NCBI GenBank assembly: GCA_023439545.1
Contig: JAEXNT010000062.1
Coordinates: 1 to 64,000, forward strand
Reading direction: 5' to 3'
Length of the DNA: 64,000 bases
DNA from: Bacillota bacterium
GTDB lineage: Bacteria; Bacillota; Clostridia; Acetivibrionales; DTU013
Shown here: positions 52,329 to 61,498 of the stretch, piece after piece
Layout of the letters: each line of letters begins with the position of its first letter
Numbering within the stretch: position 1 is the first letter of the stretch
Position numbers and translations under genes: made by a program
The notes under the pieces: generated by a model
What the model was told of the DNA's origin: nothing
Databases searched by the model: none
What the model saw: only the letters and a program-made list of their open reading frames with translations

Positions 52329-53201
52329 TCAAGCCACACTCTCTTCCTTTTCGTCTAAGAATTTGAACTGCACTATACAAATACCTATTATAATCAAAAG
52401 CAAAATCGTGACCAGGGCAGCCGACCGTGGTTGATTTGCATATTTAAAGGCGGATTTGTAAGCCTCATACATCAGTACATTGGTGCTCCCCTGCGGACCG
52501 CCCTCGGTTATCAGCTGTACCGGCGCAAATAGCAGCATGTTTGCCGTGGTGTTTGCTACAAGCACAAACAGCAGGACCTTTTTAAGCAGAGGGATTGTGA
52601 TTCTTGAAACTGTTGTAAAAAAGCCGGCGCCGTCTATTTTTGCCGATTCATAGATAGAAGCATCGATGTTTTTCAGACCTGCAAGCAGAAACATCATCCA
52701 GTAGCCGCATCCTTTCCAGGTGGCAACAAGAACGATGCATAGAAGGGCCTGCCTTTTATCGATGAAAAAGCCCTGGGGCCCTATTCCCAATACGCTCAAA
52801 ACACTGTTTACGATTCCGCTGTTATAGTTTAGCATCAGGTTCCATATAAGGGTTGCCACCGTCAGGGATGTCGTGAATGGAAGATAATATATCGTACGGA
52901 AAACAGTAATTCCTTTAAAAGACAGATTTACAATTATGGCAAGCCAGAATGATATAAAAATCTGCAAAGGAATCATGATGATATTCAGCTTCAGCGTAAC
53001 CTTCAAGGAATTCCAGAATTGGGGGTCGTTAAAAAGCGTAATATATGTTTTGGTCACGAATTCCCCATTATTGATAAAGCTTTTGACCACCGTCTGTATA
53101 ATCGGATTTATTTTAAAAATACAGATCAGGATAAATGCGGGAAGAAGGAGCAAATAGGGCATTAACTTTTTCAATATCGTATTACTTCTCATAATTTCCA
53201 T
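52329..53201 (-). CDS. Carbohydrate ABC transporter permease (MalF-type)
   Basis: A 290-aa permease with six hydrophobic helices; the EAA loop is IDASIYESAKIDGAGFFTTVSRITIPLLKK. It pairs with the MalG-type protein downstream. AGAGGTG precedes the ATG. It follows the binding-protein gene after a gap holding a strong hairpin, an arrangement that keeps binding protein above permease level. Confidence 0.9.
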   Translation of the reverse strand: MEIMRSNTILKKLMPYLLLLPAFILICIFKINPIIQTVVKSFINNGEFVTKTYITLFNDPQFWNSLKVTLKLNIIMIPLQIFISFWLAIIVNLSFKGITVFRTIYYLPFTTSLTVATLIWNLMLNYNSGIVNSVLSVLGIGPQGFFIDKRQALLCIVLVATWKGCGYWMMFLLAGLKNIDASIYESAKIDGAGFFTTVSRITIPLLKKVLLFVLVANTTANMLLFAPVQLITEGGPQGSTNVLMYEAYKSAFKYANQPRSAALVTILLLIIIGICIVQFKFLDEKEESVA

Positions 53202-53229
53202 TTCGTGAGCACCTCTTCTATCGATAAAT

Positions 53230-53266
53230 GGGGCTGTAACAGACCTTTGTTCTATGTTACAGCCCC
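53230..53266 (-). other. Intercistronic hairpin after the binding-protein gene
   Basis: GGGGCTGTAACA (53230-53241) and TGTTACAGCCCC (53255-53266) form a perfect 12-bp stem with a 13-nt loop in the mRNA between the solute-binding protein and permease genes. It resembles the 3'-protecting hairpins of malE-malF type operons, or a leaky terminator. Confidence 0.68.
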
Positions 53267-53290
53267 ACTCCGTACTAAGCTTAACTTCTT

Positions 53291-54646
53291 TTATTTGTAC
53301 GCCTGCACCGCGGTGTTGAATTTACCGATGGCATTTGTAACCGTAGTCTTAACATCTTCACCATTTCTTATATCTTCCCAGAGATTGTCCATAATGGTGT
53401 TGTATTCATTATATACAGGGGTTACAGCCCTTGTCACGGCAGTGTTTACAGCTTCATACGCCCCAATCTTGAGATATCCCGGAGAGTCGGGGTTTTTAGT
53501 GATCTCTTCAAGTACGCTGTTTCTGGCGGGCAAATCTCCGCGGATCTTGAGCCACATATCATTGCCTTCGCCCAGCGTGACGAATTTTATAAAGTCCGCA
53601 GCTTCTTTGGGATATTTGGAAGCGGCATTGATGCCGAAACCCCAGGATCCGGTCGCAGAACCGACCGAATTTTCATACCCTTTGAACGTCGGCAAATAAG
53701 TATAGCCATAATGAGTCATTCCGGCATTATCGCAGTTTTGTCCTATGAATGTCGTGCCAATCATGAATGCCAGCTTGTCCGAATAGAAATAGTTTGGCAG
53801 CTCGTCGGCTGAAATACCCCTTGTAGCTACGCGGGACTTGACCAGATCCTGATACCACGTCAGGGCTTTGATCCACGGTTCGCCATTCAGAACGCCTTCG
53901 AGGGTGAAACCGTCGTTTCCGATATTAGGAGCGCCGAGACTGTTTGCGATGGGGTTCATTTGATAAACACGGCTGACCTGCTGGAAATCAAGACCGAATA
54001 TACCGTTGGTGCCGTTCGGGTCTAGGGTCGTCTGCACTTTTTTAGCCATATCAACAATCTCTTCATAGGTTAGCCGGTTTTTCTCATCGTTTTCGCGTAT
54101 AGTGACGCCTGCCTTCTGCAGCAAATCGGTGTTATACCACAGGACCTGGGATGAAGAGGTAAAGGGCGGCGAATAGAAGGTGTTCTTCCAAGTACCTCCA
54201 TCCACAGAAGACTTTGTGAATTGCGACAGCTCTTCCTGTGTGAAATAGTCCGTCATAGGGCTGAGATATCCGCGGGACGCATATGCGGCGACCAATGGGC
54301 CATCCACCGTTACAACGTCATAATCCGTGGACCCGGAACCTATTTTGACCTCGATTACTTCCAAAAGATCCGCATAGGCATAATGTTCGCCAACGACCTT
54401 GATCCCGGTCTGTTCCTGGAACTTTTCGAGTATGGGAACCATAAGGCCCTGCCAGCTTTTCTCCCCGACGCCCGGCGCCACCCAGTGAATCTCCTGTGGT
54501 TTAGCGGCTTCTGTAGAGCCGGCTGCAGTTGTGACCGACGAACCGGATTCAGCCGTTGTAGTGGGACTAGATTGTTCTGCCGCACCGCAGCCGGTAACGG
54601 CAAAAATCATGACTGCAATAAGTACGAGTGATAACAATCTTCTCAT
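53291..54646 (-). CDS. Extracellular solute-binding lipoprotein (family 1)
   Basis: A 451-aa sugar-type binding protein. The signal peptide (RRLLSLVLIAVMIFAVTGC) ends in the lipobox VTGC; a Ser/Thr tether follows, then HWVAPGVGEKSWQGLMVPILEKFQEQTGI and the family motif WGFGINAASKYPKEAADFIKFV. It delivers a carbohydrate or nucleoside-type ligand to the two permeases. Its promoter carries the LacI palindrome. Confidence 0.9.
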   Translation of the reverse strand: MRRLLSLVLIAVMIFAVTGCGAAEQSSPTTTAESGSSVTTAAGSTEAAKPQEIHWVAPGVGEKSWQGLMVPILEKFQEQTGIKVVGEHYAYADLLEVIEVKIGSGSTDYDVVTVDGPLVAAYASRGYLSPMTDYFTQEELSQFTKSSVDGGTWKNTFYSPPFTSSSQVLWYNTDLLQKAGVTIRENDEKNRLTYEEIVDMAKKVQTTLDPNGTNGIFGLDFQQVSRVYQMNPIANSLGAPNIGNDGFTLEGVLNGEPWIKALTWYQDLVKSRVATRGISADELPNYFYSDKLAFMIGTTFIGQNCDNAGMTHYGYTYLPTFKGYENSVGSATGSWGFGINAASKYPKEAADFIKFVTLGEGNDMWLKIRGDLPARNSVLEEITKNPDSPGYLKIGAYEAVNTAVTRAVTPVYNEYNTIMDNLWEDIRNGEDVKTTVTNAIGKFNTAVQAYK

Positions 54647-54739
54647 TTTGCACCTTCCCTTTCAAATATAACATTATTTCCACTATCACATACTGCTATT
54701 AAATGGGTATTTCTTAATCCGAGCTTGAATTTTGCTACC

Positions 54740-54787
54740 TGGAACGTTCCACATCGAAATACTATAACTAAATCTTAGTTTTGTCAA
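54740..54787 (-). promoter_or_regulatory. Binding-protein promoter and LacI operator
   Basis: On the minus strand TTGACA (54782-54787), 17 nt, TAGTAT (54759-54764), then the perfect 12-bp palindrome TGGAACGTTCCA (54740-54751) at the start site. The same palindrome precedes the FAD oxidoreductase gene. Confidence 0.8.
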
Positions 54788-54896
54788 TACTTTTTTAATT
54801 GAGCATTGTAATGCCCTAAGCCGCCGACATAACTTAACAGTGCTAAAATAAAAAGATTATGGCAGGAGATATGAATCAGGGTATCACTATTATTAA

Positions 54897-54953
54897 TTGA
54901 CAAAACGCCAAATAACAAATATAATTTAAACGAAAACTGTTTGGAACGGTTTA
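54897..54953 (+). promoter_or_regulatory. lacI-family gene promoter with variant operator
   Basis: TTGACA (54897-54902), 17 nt, TATAAT (54920-54925), perfect consensus. Downstream, TTTGGAACGGTTTA (54940-54953) keeps one half of the TGGAACGTTCCA operator, suggesting weak autoregulation. The rest of the 323-bp gap is AT-rich, with no gene. Confidence 0.7.
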
Positions 54954-54969
54954 TATAGGAGGTGAAAAA

Positions 54970-56001
54970 ATGTCTGTAACAATTTTAGATATCGCTAAAG
55001 AAGCCGGCGTATCCAAAAGCACAGTCTCCCTTGTCATCAATAATTCGGAGGATGTGAAGATTTCGACGCGATACAAGGTACAGCAGGCGATAGACAAACT
55101 GGGCTATGTTCCGAACCTTGCTGCCCGGGAGCTTACAACGAACAGGTCCCAAACCTTGGGCATGATTTTTTTGACATCGAACCATCTAAAAAAACCGTAC
55201 GGTTTCGATTCTGTTGCGGAAACACTTTTTTACGATACCAGCAACAGTATTTATACCGCTTTGAAAAATACAAATTATACGCTGTTGGTAGAGCGATTTT
55301 CACTTTCCGGCGGTTTTGACTCTATGCCGGATCTGATAAAGACGCGAAAATTATGCGGAGTGTTTCTGATCGGCGGTTTGTTTACCGGCGATTTTATAAA
55401 GGAGCTTCAAAAATACGATTTGCCCATAGTCATCATAGGACGCAGGTATGAAGGGCTTGACTCCGTTTCCGTCGATGTTGAGCAGGTTGGAAATATGGGA
55501 ATAACATATTTGATGAAGCAGAATTTCACAAAAATCGCTTTTATAAACGGTCCGGAAACCAGTGAGAACTCTCAAAAAAAATTGGCAGGCGTAAAGAAGG
55601 CTTTGCAAGACTTGAATGTCGGCCCGAATACCGTAAAAACCGCTTTTGCCTCGGATTACAGTGGCCAGGAAGGGTATAAGGCCTTCCAAAAGCTCTGGGA
55701 TAAAGGATTTCGCCCCGAGGCTGTCTTTGGTGCCAGCGACGGCATTACGGCGGGTATCATGCGTTTTATTTACGAGAATAATATACGTGTACCCGATGAT
55801 ATTTCCGTACTAGGCTACGAGGACTCCATACTGTCCGAATATTCCACTCCTGCCTTAAGCGTCATTGACGGGCACAAGGAGGTCATGGGGGAGGAAGCCT
55901 ATAAAATGATCATAAAAAGGATTAAAAAACCGAGAGCAAAGACTATCGAGCTCACGATTCCGCCCACGCTAATATTGCGGGACTCAATACGTGGAAAATA
56001 G
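54970..56001 (+). CDS. LacI-family transcriptional regulator
   Basis: A 343-aa repressor: SVTILDIAKEAGVSKSTVSLVINNSEDVKISTRYKVQQAIDKLGYVPN is the LacI DNA-binding domain with hinge; a periplasmic-binding-protein-like sensor domain follows (SVDVEQVGNMGITYLM, VFGASDGITAGIMRF, ISVLGYEDS). AGGAGG precedes the ATG. It lies between the ABC importer genes and the catabolic genes and very probably binds the TGGAACGTTCCA sites. The inducer is unknown. Confidence 0.93.
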   Translation: MSVTILDIAKEAGVSKSTVSLVINNSEDVKISTRYKVQQAIDKLGYVPNLAARELTTNRSQTLGMIFLTSNHLKKPYGFDSVAETLFYDTSNSIYTALKNTNYTLLVERFSLSGGFDSMPDLIKTRKLCGVFLIGGLFTGDFIKELQKYDLPIVIIGRRYEGLDSVSVDVEQVGNMGITYLMKQNFTKIAFINGPETSENSQKKLAGVKKALQDLNVGPNTVKTAFASDYSGQEGYKAFQKLWDKGFRPEAVFGASDGITAGIMRFIYENNIRVPDDISVLGYEDSILSEYSTPALSVIDGHKEVMGEEAYKMIIKRIKKPRAKTIELTIPPTLILRDSIRGK

Positions 56002-56010
56002 CAGACCAGA

Positions 56011-56056
56011 TGTGATTTATCCGGGTTATCTTTTGTAATAAAACTGGAACGTTCCA
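56011..56056 (+). promoter_or_regulatory. Promoter and LacI operator of the catabolic operon
   Basis: TGTGAT (56011-56016), 17 nt, TGTAAT (56034-56039), a weak promoter, followed by TGGAACGTTCCA (56045-56056), identical to the operator before the binding-protein gene. Confidence 0.72.
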
Positions 56057-56093
56057 CAAAACATGCAACTACTTCGAAAGGAATGGACATACA

Positions 56094-57461
56094 ATGCAAA
56101 TCAACAGATACAAATTCGATGTCGCGGTGATCGGAGGCGGACCGGCCGGACTGGCCGCCGCCCTTGCTGCCGCCCGGCGGGGAGCGAGCGTGATTATTGC
56201 GGAGCGAAACGGTTTTCTCGGCGGAAACGCGGTAAGCGGCCTGCCGCTTCTCGGCTTTCTGGACAAACACGGAAATCAGGTAGTGGGAGGAATAGCTCAG
56301 GAAATGGTGGATCGTCTTACGGAATTGGGCGCCTCCTTTGGTCATAACCGTTGTCCGATGCATAATTCGGTCACAATCATCCACCCTGAGGTTTTTAAAT
56401 TCGTTGCCGCAGAAAAATGCCGGGAGGCCGGTATACATGTACTCTTACATTGCGAAGTTACCTCTGTCAACGTGACAAACCGGCGCATTACTGAGATATC
56501 TGTCGTCGGAAAGGGAATGCGTATTGACATTGAAGCCGACGTTGTGATTGATGCAACGGGAGACGGCGATGTTGCCTACCTTGCCGGCTGTTCGTATGAA
56601 AAGGGGAACCCTGAAACCGGCCTCATGCAGCCGCCTTCATTATTGTTTTCCCTGTGCGGCTTCAATGAAGAGCGTTTTTTTGAATATCTTGAAGCTCATC
56701 CGGAAGATCTGGAGCCTGCAGAATCAATGCATGTTTCCAAAGGCTATAATGTTCCGTATTTCAGATCGCACCGCAGCTATGTATTCCTTGGACTGCACAG
56801 CCTGCTCAAGCGCCTCCGCCGGGAAGGTAAAAACCCGCTTAGCCGTGATACCTTAATATATATCAATTCCGTTAATCCCGGACAGATTTATATTAACAGC
56901 ACCCGTGTACTGCATTTTGACGGTACGGATATTGAAAATCTTACATACGGCGAAGAGGAAAGCCTATGTCAGATAATGAAGATATATGATTTTCTTAAAA
57001 ATGAAGTTCCCGGATTTGAGGATTGTACTCTTTCTTCTGTGAGTCCTCTGATAGGAGTAAGGGAAACGCGGCGGTTTTCCGGGAGAGAACGGTTGACGGT
57101 CGATTCTGTGGTTAAAGGCTCAATCCCAGGTGATACTATAGCTCTTGGGTCATACAAAGTCGATGTCCATAGCGGGGCTGACGACTCCACCCTTCTCATG
57201 GACCTGGAAAGGCCCTACGGCATCCCGTTGGGTTGCCTTATCAGCAATGAAATCGACGGACTTCTTTTAAGCGGACGCTGCATTTCAATGGACTCCCCGA
57301 CTCTTGCCAGCGCCAGAGTCATTCCGACCTGCATGGCCATCGGTGAAGGAGCCGGGGTGCTGGCCGCCCTTGCGGCCGGAAACGGCATACTGCCGGATCA
57401 GGTACCGCCTGAGGATGTAACGCGCGAACTGAAAAAAGCTGGCGCGATTCTTGGTATATAA
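56094..57461 (+). CDS. FAD-dependent oxidoreductase
   Basis: A 455-aa flavoprotein. The N-terminal motif DVAVIGGGPAGLAAALAAARRGASVIIAERNGFLGGNAVSG and DATGDGDVAYLAG put it in the FAD-dependent oxidoreductase family (PF12831 type). SDR-like partners are absent. Substrate unknown; co-regulation with a nucleoside-hydrolase-like protein, ribokinase and a polyol dehydrogenase suggests oxidation of a sugar-derived compound. AAAGGA 12 nt upstream of the ATG. No signal peptide, so it acts in the cytoplasm. Confidence 0.85.
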   Translation: MQINRYKFDVAVIGGGPAGLAAALAAARRGASVIIAERNGFLGGNAVSGLPLLGFLDKHGNQVVGGIAQEMVDRLTELGASFGHNRCPMHNSVTIIHPEVFKFVAAEKCREAGIHVLLHCEVTSVNVTNRRITEISVVGKGMRIDIEADVVIDATGDGDVAYLAGCSYEKGNPETGLMQPPSLLFSLCGFNEERFFEYLEAHPEDLEPAESMHVSKGYNVPYFRSHRSYVFLGLHSLLKRLRREGKNPLSRDTLIYINSVNPGQIYINSTRVLHFDGTDIENLTYGEEESLCQIMKIYDFLKNEVPGFEDCTLSSVSPLIGVRETRRFSGRERLTVDSVVKGSIPGDTIALGSYKVDVHSGADDSTLLMDLERPYGIPLGCLISNEIDGLLLSGRCISMDSPTLASARVIPTCMAIGEGAGVLAALAAGNGILPDQVPPEDVTRELKKAGAILGI

Positions 57462-57499
57462 GTTATACCGGTATTAAAACGATAAGGAGGCCCACAAAT

Positions 57500-58441
57500 A
57501 TGGCCACCGGAAATGAAAAGCTGATGCGAAGGCTGCAAAGGCCGGAAGGCAAGGTTGATGTGGTTCTGGACACTGACACATACAACGAAGTGGACGACCA
57601 GTTCGCTCTGGCCTATCTTGTCAGGAACCCCGAAAAGCTTAACATCAAAGCAATCTACGCCGCTCCCTTCGTCAATGCCAAAAGCTCGGATCCCGCGGAC
57701 GGCATGGAAAAAAGCTATCAGGAGATAATGAACATACTGTCACTCATGGAAAGGGAGGACATTCAAAAACTAGTGTACAGGGGCTCTGAAGCCTACCTGC
57801 CCGATGAAAACACCCCTGTGATTTCCGATGCGGCCCGGGACCTCTCACGGCGCGCCATGGAATACAGCGAAGACGCTCCTCTTTACGTCATTGCAATAGG
57901 CGCGATAACGAATGTTGCTTCGGCATTGCTTTTGAGGCCGGAAATAAAAGACAGGATCGTACTGATATGGCTTGGCGGAAATGCCTATCATTGGGAAGAC
58001 AACAAAGAATTCAACCTGTATCAGGATATTGCGGGCGCAAGGATTGTTTTCGGGTGCGGCGCCGCGCTTGTACAGCTGCCCTGCAAAGGCGTAGTTTCTG
58101 CGTTTACCACCGGGGGACCGGAGCTTGAGTACTGGCTGAGAGGGAAAAACCGGCTTTGCGACTACCTTGTTGACGTAACGACGGCGGAGGCGAAAAGATG
58201 CGCCGGAGGAAGGTTCTGGACGAGGACCATCTGGGATGTTACGGCGGTAGGATGGCTTCTGGACGGCAGATTTATGCTCGACAGGTTCGAGCCCAGCCCG
58301 ATACCCGGTTATGACCATAAATACACGTTCAATAGGGACAGGCACCTTATAAAATATGTTTATCACATAAACAGGGATGCCCTGTTCGGAGACCTTTTCA
58401 GCAAACTCGCAGGAATCGATCCTGCAAAAGAAGGTGCGTAA
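57500..58441 (+). CDS. Nucleoside-hydrolase-like protein
   Basis: A 313-aa member of the inosine-uridine nucleoside N-ribohydrolase superfamily. The metal site DTDTYNEVDDQFALAYL matches the DxDxxxDD core, with TYNEV in place of the usual PGID; the His/Asp end (ARRMLDRF-like, YDHKYTFNRDRHL) is partly present. It would release a base from ribosides or related glycosides; ribokinase directly follows (stop and ATG adjacent). The altered motif means that the substrate may not be an ordinary nucleoside. AAGGAGG precedes the ATG. Confidence 0.83.
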   Translation: MATGNEKLMRRLQRPEGKVDVVLDTDTYNEVDDQFALAYLVRNPEKLNIKAIYAAPFVNAKSSDPADGMEKSYQEIMNILSLMEREDIQKLVYRGSEAYLPDENTPVISDAARDLSRRAMEYSEDAPLYVIAIGAITNVASALLLRPEIKDRIVLIWLGGNAYHWEDNKEFNLYQDIAGARIVFGCGAALVQLPCKGVVSAFTTGGPELEYWLRGKNRLCDYLVDVTTAEAKRCAGGRFWTRTIWDVTAVGWLLDGRFMLDRFEPSPIPGYDHKYTFNRDRHLIKYVYHINRDALFGDLFSKLAGIDPAKEGA

Positions 58442-59389
58442 ATGAAGAAAATATTAGTCGTAGGAAGTCTTAATATGGACTTCGTCGTAAGTGTAAAGCG
58501 TATGCCAAAGCCCGGTGAAACGCTCTTGACGGAAGATATGGAACTTATTTGCGGAGGAAAGGGCGCCAATCAGGCCTATGCCCTGGGGAAATTGGGGGCG
58601 GATGTTACGCTACTGGGCGCGGTGGGGAAGGATTTCTACGGGGAAATGCAGATAGACAGCCTCACTGCTGCGGGGGTGGACACATCTCGCATTGCACGGA
58701 TAGATGGCGTCAGCACCGGCATAGCCCTGATAACCGTAAATGAGGAAGGCGACAACAGTATCATAGTCGTCCAGGGAGCCAACAAGCGCGTCGATAAGGG
58801 TTATATCGACAGCAATATAAATTTGATCAGAGAAAGTGATATCGTTATCTTCCAGCTGGAGATACCCCTTGATACGGTGGTCTATGCTGTGGAGAAATGC
58901 AAAGAGTTCGGGAAAACTGTCATACTGGACCCGGCGCCGGCGCCCGGAAGCTTGCCGACGGAGCTTTTGAAAAACGTCGACATCATTAAGCCTAATGAGA
59001 GTGAACTGGCTGTTCTGACAGGTATTGAAGATGTTAAAGGCTCCATGGAAAAAGCTGTCGGGTTTATAAAGCGGCAGGGCGTAAAAAATGTCATAGTTAC
59101 GCTGGGAGGGAATGGTTCGTATGTTTTCGCACAGGACGATAAGGTTTGGCATATCGATGGCGAAGAGGTGAAGGTAGTGGATACCACCGCGGCCGGAGAC
59201 AGCTTTATAGCTGCTTTGGCATTTAGCATCACACAGGGGAAGGACATAATAGCCTCGGCTAAATATGCAAACCGGGTGGCTTCAATCGTCGTAACTAAAA
59301 AAGGTGCACAGTCGTCAATGCCTTCAAGTGACGAAGTTGCCGAATATTTTACAAAGATAAGCCAGAAGTCGGTTTGCGATCGTAAATAG
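58442..59389 (+). CDS. rbsK: Ribokinase
   Basis: A 315-aa PfkB-family sugar kinase. Markers: GSLNMDFVVSVKRMPKPGETL, ICGGKGANQAYALGKLGA (substrate site) and the C-terminal DTTAAGDSFIAALAF with catalytic Asp and anion hole. ILDPAPAPG and KPNESELAVLTG are typical. It phosphorylates ribose, or a similar pentose, released by the preceding gene product, to which it is directly joined (TAA-ATG). Confidence 0.9.
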   Translation: MKKILVVGSLNMDFVVSVKRMPKPGETLLTEDMELICGGKGANQAYALGKLGADVTLLGAVGKDFYGEMQIDSLTAAGVDTSRIARIDGVSTGIALITVNEEGDNSIIVVQGANKRVDKGYIDSNINLIRESDIVIFQLEIPLDTVVYAVEKCKEFGKTVILDPAPAPGSLPTELLKNVDIIKPNESELAVLTGIEDVKGSMEKAVGFIKRQGVKNVIVTLGGNGSYVFAQDDKVWHIDGEEVKVVDTTAAGDSFIAALAFSITQGKDIIASAKYANRVASIVVTKKGAQSSMPSSDEVAEYFTKISQKSVCDRK

Positions 59390-59416
59390 ACTAAAATGCA
59401 GAAAGGTGGAAATCGT

Positions 59417-60490
59417 ATGAGGATTCCTGAAACGATGAAAGCACTGGTTGCCTACGGCAACGGGGATTACCGCTATGAACCGGAATACCCTGTGCCCGAA
59501 TGCGGACCGGATGACATTATTATCAAAACCGAGGGCTGCGGTATTTGCGCGGGCGACCTGAAATGCATGCACGGCGCGGGGCGCTTTTGGGGCGGAGGTG
59601 ACCAGCCGTCCTGGGTCCGGCCGCCTTTTATCCCCGGACATGAATTTCTCGGCGTTATTGCGGAAGCAGGCGCAAACGTAAAAGGATTTAAAATCGGCGA
59701 CCGTATCACAGCCGACCAGATAGTTCCCTGCGGCGTATGCAGGTTCTGTAAAACCGGGCGCTACTGGATGTGCCAGCCTCACGCCACCTTCGGTTTCCAA
59801 AAGGAAAACAACGGAGGTATGGCCGAATATGTCCGCTACCCGAAAACCGCTGTCCTGCATACGGTTCCGAAAGATCTGCCGCTAGAAAAGGCATTGCTTA
59901 TAGAACCATACTCCTGTTCCAAGCATTGTGTGGACCGGGCACAGTTAACGAACGAGGATGTAGTAGTGATCTCCGGCGCCGGCACGCTCGGCCTCGGCAT
60001 GGTCACATATGCGCGAATGAAGAATCCTTATAGGCTTATCGTGCTGGATATGGACGATTCCAGGCTGGAAAAGGCAAAGGAATTTGGGGCGGATGTGGCA
60101 ATAAACCCAGGAAAAGTGGATGTGGTCAAAAAAATAATGGAGATGACCGAAGGATACGGCTGCGATATCTATATTGAAGCAACAGGACATCCCTCCAGCG
60201 TCAACCAGGGCTTGCAGATGATACGCAAGCTTGGACGTTTCGTAGAATTTTCGGTGTTCGGTTCAGATACGGCTGTAGACTGGTCGATCATCGGGGACGG
60301 AAAGGAGCTGGATGTACTCGGTGCTCATCTTTCCCCATATTGTTACCCCTTTGTAATTGAACATATTGCAAATGGTACGCTGAAGACCGATGGCGTAATC
60401 AGAAGATCATTCAAGCTGGAGGACTGGGAGAAAGCCTTCGAATACGCTACCGGTAAATATGGCGATTTCAAGGTCGTATTCACTTTCTGA
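59417..60490 (+). CDS. Zinc-dependent polyol/sugar alcohol dehydrogenase
   Basis: A 357-aa medium-chain dehydrogenase similar to erythritol/L-threitol and sorbitol-type enzymes. The GCGICAGDLKCMHGAGRFWGGG and IPGHEFLG segments hold catalytic-zinc ligands; CGVCRFCKTGRYWMC the structural zinc; ISGAGTLGLGMVTYA the NAD fold. ATG at 59417 follows AGGTGG by 7 nt; the frame opens 21 nt earlier. Last gene of the LacI-controlled operon. It supports a polyol or modified pentose as the imported substrate. Confidence 0.87.
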   Translation: MRIPETMKALVAYGNGDYRYEPEYPVPECGPDDIIIKTEGCGICAGDLKCMHGAGRFWGGGDQPSWVRPPFIPGHEFLGVIAEAGANVKGFKIGDRITADQIVPCGVCRFCKTGRYWMCQPHATFGFQKENNGGMAEYVRYPKTAVLHTVPKDLPLEKALLIEPYSCSKHCVDRAQLTNEDVVVISGAGTLGLGMVTYARMKNPYRLIVLDMDDSRLEKAKEFGADVAINPGKVDVVKKIMEMTEGYGCDIYIEATGHPSSVNQGLQMIRKLGRFVEFSVFGSDTAVDWSIIGDGKELDVLGAHLSPYCYPFVIEHIANGTLKTDGVIRRSFKLEDWEKAFEYATGKYGDFKVVFTF

Positions 60491-60693
60491 TCTTACAGGC
60501 TGGAATACGGCTCAAGAAAATTTATCCTTAGGATTTAAGATGATATCCACAAGATTAAGGAACGAATATGCCTGCCAGAGCATCCCTTAGGGACAATAAA
60601 AACGATATCACGGCGCACATTTCCTGTTATGTAAGGGCACAGAAAAGGTCACAGCAAATGCCCTAAAACGCTCAAAATAAATGTAAAAACGCT

Positions 60694-60720
60694 GAAAAGC
60701 CTTGCGACGCAAGGCTTTTC
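60694..60720 (-). terminator. tRNA-Ser terminator
   Basis: A perfect 12-bp stem, GAAAAGCCTTGC / GCAAGGCTTTTC, lies 10 nt downstream of the minus-strand tRNA. It works in either direction; the plus-strand catabolic operon ends about 200 nt away. Confidence 0.82.
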
Positions 60721-60730
60721 AAATAAATTG

Positions 60731-60822
60731 TGGCGGAAGAGGAGGGATTCGAACCCTCGTGCCGCTTGCGCGACAACCTGATTTCGAGTCAGGGCCGTTA
60801 CAACCACTTCGATACTCTTCCG
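60731..60822 (-). tRNA. tRNA-Ser (anticodon CGA)
   Basis: A 92-nt class II tRNA read on the minus strand, from CGGAAGAG at the 5' end to CTCTTCCGCCA at the 3' end (CCA encoded). The anticodon arm is CTGACTCGAAATCAG with anticodon CGA; a long variable arm and TTCGAATCC loop agree with serine. It lies 39 nt downstream of tadA on the same strand. Confidence 0.95.
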
Positions 60823-60861
60823 TATAGTCGCTGATAATTACAGCATATTCACTTTTTTTGT

Positions 60862-61344
60862 TCAGCGCTCCCTCAGCTCGCTGAAGAATTCCTTCAGAAC
60901 AGCCGAGCATTCTTCCTCAAGCAGTCCCCAGCTCACTTCGACCCTGTGGTTGAAGGCGCTGACCCTGAATACGTCTATGACTGATCCTGCCGCTCCGGCT
61001 TTCAGGTCCGAGGTACCGATGTACAGGTTTCTTATCCTTGCCTGGATAATCGCGCCTGCGCACATCGTACAGGGCTCCAGTGTCACGTACAGGTCACAGT
61101 CCGTCAGCCGCCATGAATCCAGTACCTTGCAGGCTCTTCGTATAGCTGTCATCTCCGCATGGAGCGTGGAATCCTTTTTAGATTCTCTCTCGTTATGGCC
61201 TTTTGCGATGATAACGCCATCCTTAACCACTACCGCGCCGACAGGGATTTCACCTGAACGCCGGGCTTTTGATGCTTCCATGAGTGCCTGCGCCATATAC
61301 CGTTCATGCGTCGTTAAAGAGCGACGATCCGCTTTGTGCCTCAA
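60862..61344 (-). CDS. tadA: tRNA-specific adenosine deaminase TadA
   Basis: A 160-aa zinc deaminase that converts A34 to inosine in tRNA-Arg. The HAEMTAIRRA motif (His ligand, catalytic Glu) and PCTMCAGAI (two Cys ligands) are perfect; VTLEPCTM and DLKAGAAGSVIDVF are typical of TadA. The TTG at 61344 has GGGAGG 7 nt upstream and is the best start; the frame opens 12 codons earlier, and an internal Met (MAQAL) is also possible. Confidence 0.93.
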   Translation of the reverse strand: MRHKADRRSLTTHERYMAQALMEASKARRSGEIPVGAVVVKDGVIIAKGHNERESKKDSTLHAEMTAIRRACKVLDSWRLTDCDLYVTLEPCTMCAGAIIQARIRNLYIGTSDLKAGAAGSVIDVFRVSAFNHRVEVSWGLLEEECSAVLKEFFSELRER

Positions 61345-61498
61345 ATCCAAACCTCCCGGTCCATATGAGAAAACGCGCACAACTGATTATACTACAAAGA
61401 TTTGCAACAATCAATCGCTTTGAGAAGGAATTATGTGGGGACGGCCGATCAGCCGTTATCCTCCTGATGCAGCATAAGGAATGTCCCGGGGCGTACGA

